Part shown: piece after piece, positions 60,715-64,000 of the stretch
How positions within the stretch are numbered: the stretch's first letter is position 1
Layout of the letters: every line of letters begins with the position of its first letter
NCBI RefSeq assembly: GCF_002269385.1
Contig: NZ_CP022957.1
Location: forward strand, 1,421,001 to 1,485,000
Length of the DNA stretch: 64,000 nucleotides
Reading direction: 5' to 3'
Source: Maribacter cobaltidurans
GTDB taxonomy: Bacteria > Bacteroidota > Bacteroidia > Flavobacteriales > Flavobacteriaceae
Translations under genes and position numbers: made by a program
Notes under the pieces: model-generated
Told to the model about the DNA's origin: nothing
The model's database searches: none
The model's input: the letters and a program-made list of their open reading frames with translations, nothing else

Positions 60715-61167
60715 TTAGAATCCATAGGACTTTCTGGCACTTGCAATCTGTTCCTCCTCCGTGGTTTTCGGATACAGGATATATTTTGGTGCGATAATGG
60801 GTTTAGCCTGCTCCACTCTAATTTTAATAATGGTGTTGAATGGAAATTTTCCCTCGGTCATGGTATTCAACAATGGCTCCATTTTATCGAATCCCGAATC
60901 TTGCTTTTTTACAAGCTCCGCCGTTCCTTTGAGTTGAAACCCTTTTTGAACCAGTACAGCCAAAATACTGATACATACCTGCGGATTGTGCTTTATGTTT
61001 TTTACACTTTGGGGCGAGGCAATGTTGGCTATGATGATATACTCCTCCTGGTAATAGGTGAAAATCTCCTTTGGGGATACATTGGGTATATTATCCGGGG
61101 CTACCGTAGCCAACCAGCACAATACACTTTTGTCCATACACCGCTTTATTTCTTTGGATAGTTTCAT
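60715..61167 (-). CDS. Pyridoxamine 5'-phosphate oxidase-like flavoprotein
   Basis: A 150-residue split-barrel protein. SVLCWLATVAPDNIPNVSPKE and IIIANIASPQSVKNIKHNPQ are typical of the PNPOx-like family; KGFQLKGTAELVKKQ continues the barrel. It binds a flavin (FMN or F420-like). It is the downstream gene of the leftward DoxX pair. Confidence 0.85.
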   Translation of the reverse strand: MKLSKEIKRCMDKSVLCWLATVAPDNIPNVSPKEIFTYYQEEYIIIANIASPQSVKNIKHNPQVCISILAVLVQKGFQLKGTAELVKKQDSGFDKMEPLLNTMTEGKFPFNTIIKIRVEQAKPIIAPKYILYPKTTEEEQIASARKSYGF

Positions 61168-61170
61168 TTT

Positions 61171-61884
61171 TTAAGGGCTTACCGCTTTTTTATAGTTTTC
61201 CAAACAAGCATCCAAGGGATTTCCAACAGTATGAATGCATTCACAAAATTGGTATCCCGCTTCTTGGTTGGGTGCATCCACAAATTGCTTTTTACAGTCC
61301 TTGAGGGAATTCCTGGGCATGACTTCATGGCCAAATTCGGCAAAGGCCACGGTGGCCACTAGGGTCAAGAGTACAAAACCGGCAAACAGGTATGGAAACT
61401 TCCAACTGTATTTTTCCGGTTTTTGAACAATCCCCAAATCCGAAAAGTGGTTTAGGGGCAAGAGATACCGTACCCGATCGTAGTTCCATACCAACAAAAA
61501 GAGACAGGCCAACACCATCAACGGGGAGGTCACATACGATCCCTCAAAACGCACGGCATAGGAGAGCAACCAAATATTCACGATAATAGGGAAGTATAAG
61601 AGTGCGCCTAAGGTCACCGTTCTGGGAATAAGCAACAATATGGCCGCCACGATCTGTGCCACACCAATAAAAGTGTAATAGTAGCCCGTATGGTGCAGGG
61701 CCTCCAAATAAGCCCCCATGGGATGTTGTACCGCCAAGCCACTGGCAAAACGTTCCCCAATGATCTTTACCCAACCCGCCACTAGAAAGGCAAAGGCCAA
61801 ACTGATCCTACAGAAAAGGGAAAATAGCCAATACCAGCGGTTTTGTTTTATAGTGACATAAAAGGCTTCAAATTGTGCCAACAT
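61171..61884 (-). CDS. DoxX/MauE-like membrane protein
   Basis: A 237-residue membrane protein with about five helices. It has WLFSLFCRISLAFAFLVAGWVKIIGERFASG and YYTFIGVAQIVAAILLLIP, the DoxX/MauE signature, and a C-terminal periplasmic part with a Cys-rich segment (DCKKQFVDAPNQEAGYQFCE). MauE-like proteins take part in disulfide and redox handling. It lies 3 bases before the PNPOx-like gene. Confidence 0.8.
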   Translation of the reverse strand: MLAQFEAFYVTIKQNRWYWLFSLFCRISLAFAFLVAGWVKIIGERFASGLAVQHPMGAYLEALHHTGYYYTFIGVAQIVAAILLLIPRTVTLGALLYFPIIVNIWLLSYAVRFEGSYVTSPLMVLACLFLLVWNYDRVRYLLPLNHFSDLGIVQKPEKYSWKFPYLFAGFVLLTLVATVAFAEFGHEVMPRNSLKDCKKQFVDAPNQEAGYQFCECIHTVGNPLDACLENYKKAVSP

Positions 61885-61915
61885 GGGTTACTTATCAGTT
61901 TTAAGGGTTCCCAAG

Positions 61916-62458
61916 TTACTGAAACAAAACATATCTGGGCGGTTTAAGTCCGTTTAGCCTTAGACTGACCAACATCTGCGCGCGATGATGGGTAATATGG
62001 TCCGCCAACAGCATTAAAATCTGCCGCTTGGAGCGGGTAAGTCCAAAATAATCCAGTTCTTCCTTGAGGTTATTGACATCAAAGTCCTTGATAAACTGGA
62101 TGGTGGTATCAAAGGTGTTTTCGATGGTCTCCATCATCTCCGCCTTGGTCTTTTCTGCAACCTGGAGTTCCATATCCGTTTCCCAATTGCGGGCGGGACG
62201 GCCTCCCATAAGGGACTGACTGTGCCAATCCATGGCCCAAGCGATATGCATAAGATTTTCAGCAAAGCTGAGCGACTCTGGGGTGGCCTTAAAGTCATAT
62301 TTTTCCTCGGGCATCATCTCCGCGACCAGCAGCAGGTATTTTTTGGAGTTTTCCATACGTTCCAGATATTCCTGGATATATGCATCCTCTTGGGCGAAGA
62401 GCGGTGATGCTATGGTGGAAACGAGTAGTAGGGAAAGGATAAAATAGAGAGGCTTCAT
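61916..62458 (-). CDS. Exported DinB-family protein
   Basis: A 180-residue protein with a signal peptide (ending SPLFAQ). The DinB four-helix bundle is shown by AENLMHIAWAMDWHSQS (first metal His) and LLADHITHHRAQMLVSLR (HxxxH). DinB-like proteins are metal-dependent thiol or other transferases. The export signal is a typical Bacteroidota feature. Confidence 0.86.
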   Translation of the reverse strand: MKPLYFILSLLLVSTIASPLFAQEDAYIQEYLERMENSKKYLLLVAEMMPEEKYDFKATPESLSFAENLMHIAWAMDWHSQSLMGGRPARNWETDMELQVAEKTKAEMMETIENTFDTTIQFIKDFDVNNLKEELDYFGLTRSKRQILMLLADHITHHRAQMLVSLRLNGLKPPRYVLFQ

Positions 62459-62500
62459 AATCGATGATTTTTTAAGATTGATATGAAATTGTTTTTAAAC

Positions 62501-63052
62501 TTATTTTATGGGCCAAATGGTCTTAAAGGTTTCGCAGACCACGAGCATATCCTCAGAAAAAGTTTCTGGGCCATCCTCAAAGGTACTCTCAAAAAATGCA
62601 CGGTGCGCCTTCTTCCATTTTGGAAGAGGTTCTTCCTGCGTACCCATGTCCATAGCGGCGTAGGCTTCTGAAATTTGCTTAAAAGGTATTGTGTCTACTT
62701 GTACAATCTCAATAATGGCCTGTGCCGTACCGTCAAAATTGGTGATGATGCTTTTGGTGCCCACAGCAGGCAAATCCGCCCCTGCATCCCCATACCACTT
62801 ATAAAGCCCGGATGAAGCCCTCTTTTTCCCGTCTATAACCAGTTTTGCCAACCGATCGGCATCTTTTTGGTTATCGTGAAAAAACCAGGATTCTGGCATC
62901 TCCTCGCTTTTCGTTTCTGGATGGGCTTGGCTATAGTCCTCCCACATGGCGTAAACCGTAGGATCAATTTCGGTTTCCGTAGGAGCTTCCGTTTTGGGTT
63001 CACTTTTGCAGCTCGCCAAAAGGAGTAGTATAATAAAAGGGAGGTTTTTCAT
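62501..63052 (-). CDS. ASCH-domain lipoprotein
   Basis: A 183-residue lipoprotein (signal FIILLLLASC, lipobox Cys15) with an ASCH domain: ADRLAKLVIDGKKRASSGLY and SIITNFDGTAQAIIEIVQVDTIP. ASCH domains bind RNA or nucleotides in cytoplasmic proteins, so an exported form is unusual. It resembles the YqfB/ASCH family. Confidence 0.82.
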   Translation of the reverse strand: MKNLPFIILLLLASCKSEPKTEAPTETEIDPTVYAMWEDYSQAHPETKSEEMPESWFFHDNQKDADRLAKLVIDGKKRASSGLYKWYGDAGADLPAVGTKSIITNFDGTAQAIIEIVQVDTIPFKQISEAYAAMDMGTQEEPLPKWKKAHRAFFESTFEDGPETFSEDMLVVCETFKTIWPIK

Positions 63053-63131
63053 TTATTTTTTTTTTGAAATGGATTTTATAAAATAGGCGAAAACAACACC
63101 ATTGCTTAAAATCAATGTTGATAACAGTAGT

Positions 63132-64000
63132 TTATTCATTTGCTATTTCAATCGCTTTCTCCAAAACTTCATCTCGACCTTGCTTAATACCCAAAATAGT
63201 GGGCTTTACTTCTAAATCAATTCTTACACCCTTCCTCTGTGTTTCGGTAAAATCAGGATAGAATACGCCTATACCTGAAAAACCTGTCTTAAAACCTCCA
63301 ATAAACTCCGTTCTACTGACATTGCCATCAGCTCCTAGAGTTTGGCTGCCAATTGTAATTGAATTATTTACTGTTTGTAAGCCCATTGCATACAATTCAG
63401 CATAGCTAATTGTACGTGAATTAACGAGAACAATTACTTTTCCTCGATAAGGATTATTGTTATTTTCTCCCATTGATATTGGTTCTTCCCAGTAGAATTT
63501 TCCAGGGTAATTCAAGTCGGGAATAATGGAAACTAAAACCTCTCTGGCAGATGGGTTTAAAAAATTCAAAATATATGGTAATGTAAATTTTGGGTAGTTC
63601 CTTAAATCAAAAATAATGGATTTTGTATTTTTTATTTCTTCTAAAATAGTGGAAACATCAGATACCTCAACTTCTCCTAAGTTTATATATCCAATATCGT
63701 TTTCAAGTATCTTCCACTTATCAGTTGAGGGTTTTTTATACTTGAATTGGTCCAAAGAATACCTTCCAATTTTATTTCCTTTAATCTTGTCGTTTCTTAA
63801 AAACTCAATCTCAATGGAATCTGTAGCACCATTAAAAATTTTATTAAAAGCATATGCAAACTTTGCCGAAGTATTTGAACCTTGGATAAATTTACTTTTT
63901 TGTTGTAATATTTCATTTACAGTCTTACCGTTTACTTTTTCAATTACATCTCCAATTCTTAAATCATTTATATCAGCTAAGGAATCATTATAAAAACTAG
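63132..64000 (-). CDS. S41-family (C-terminal processing) peptidase, partial
   Basis: The C-terminal part of a leftward gene that enters from the right edge. I read it open from 64000 to the stop at 63132: a PDZ segment (RIGDVIEKVNGKTV and NKIGRYSLDQF) then the S41 core with VLVNSRTISYAELYAMGLQ (Ser of SYAE is the nucleophile), TIGSQTLGADGNVS and GVRIDLEVKPT. It hydrolyses unfolded or C-terminal protein segments in the periplasm. The first ATG-like start inside (TTG at 63755) is not the true start. Confidence 0.82.
   Translation of the reverse strand, partial: SFYNDSLADINDLRIGDVIEKVNGKTVNEILQQKSKFIQGSNTSAKFAYAFNKIFNGATDSIEIEFLRNDKIKGNKIGRYSLDQFKYKKPSTDKWKILENDIGYINLGEVEVSDVSTILEEIKNTKSIIFDLRNYPKFTLPYILNFLNPSAREVLVSIIPDLNYPGKFYWEEPISMGENNNNPYRGKVIVLVNSRTISYAELYAMGLQTVNNSITIGSQTLGADGNVSRTEFIGGFKTGFSGIGVFYPDFTETQRKGVRIDLEVKPTILGIKQGRDEVLEKAIEIANE

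Noticed and set aside
1..64000. CRISPR array, rRNA or tRNA genes
   Set aside because: No regular direct repeats with spacers, no CCA-type cloverleaf ends and no rRNA core segments were noticed on either strand.

Overview
The window looks like chromosome of a Bacteroidota bacterium, most likely a marine Flavobacteriaceae. The evidence is moderately AT-rich DNA, TAnnTTTG-type promoter boxes, long runs of stop/start-overlapping genes, and many family types typical of Flavobacteriia (WG repeats, DUF4421, DUF6265, SDR-type threonine dehydrogenase, IS1595 transposase). I see no rRNA, tRNA or CRISPR array.

Region 1 (1-31057) is a nearly complete flexirubin-type pigment cluster, i.e. an aryl polyene (APE) plus dialkylresorcinol (DAR) locus. 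A divergent FAD-dependent halogenase/monooxygenase-like gene is cut by the left edge. From 582 on, about 30 genes all read rightward with overlaps or tiny gaps. Tyrosine ammonia-lyase makes the 4-coumarate starter. Two ACPs, three intact ketosynthases, a KS-beta/CLF-like protein, a half-length dead ketosynthase, a ketoreductase and three hotdog dehydratases build the polyene. DarA and DarB build the dialkylresorcinol. A methyltransferase, a CrtI-like flavoenzyme and a JmjC/cupin protein may decorate it. Candidates for joining or moving the product are a LpxL-like acyltransferase, a BtrH-like protein, a C45 acyltransferase lipoprotein, an MMPL-PlsC fusion, a GT2-DUF2062 protein, an ABC-2 exporter, LolA, a lipoprotein and an outer-membrane barrel. 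No AMP-ligase or phosphopantetheinyl transferase is seen, so the cluster probably continues to the left.

Region 2 (31058-36507): a short ssb gene, then a 4552-bp IS1595-type transposon (31833-36384). It has identical 23-bp terminal inverted repeats and a perfect 8-bp target duplication, GATTATTA. Besides the transposase it carries a RhuM-family protein, a trypsin-like serine protease, a pair of overlapping membrane-anchored genes of unknown function and a small lipoprotein ORF. This is the most unusual object in the window.

Region 3 (36508-44981): a YjdJ-like acetyltransferase with a YjdI-CDGSH iron-sulfur fusion; a compact catabolic cassette (TIM-barrel epimerase, enolase-superfamily enzyme, VOC protein, D-2-hydroxyacid dehydrogenase, exported M20 hydrolase); an exported M28 peptidase; and an SGNH hydrolase.

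Region 4 (44982-64000): mostly ordinary chromosome. It has a large VPS10/BNR-repeat secreted protein, a Qnr-like pentapeptide protein, a VOC protein, a CBS protein, a membrane M28 peptidase, TPR and lipoproteins, threonine dehydrogenase, an AraC regulator beside an SDR, a CDF transporter, DUF4421, a PNPOx/DoxX/DinB/ASCH run and a truncated S41 protease at the right edge.

Three copies of a REP-like palindrome (core CTCGACTGCGCTCGA or variants) sit in intergenic gaps near 31.2, 39.9 and 44.8 kb.
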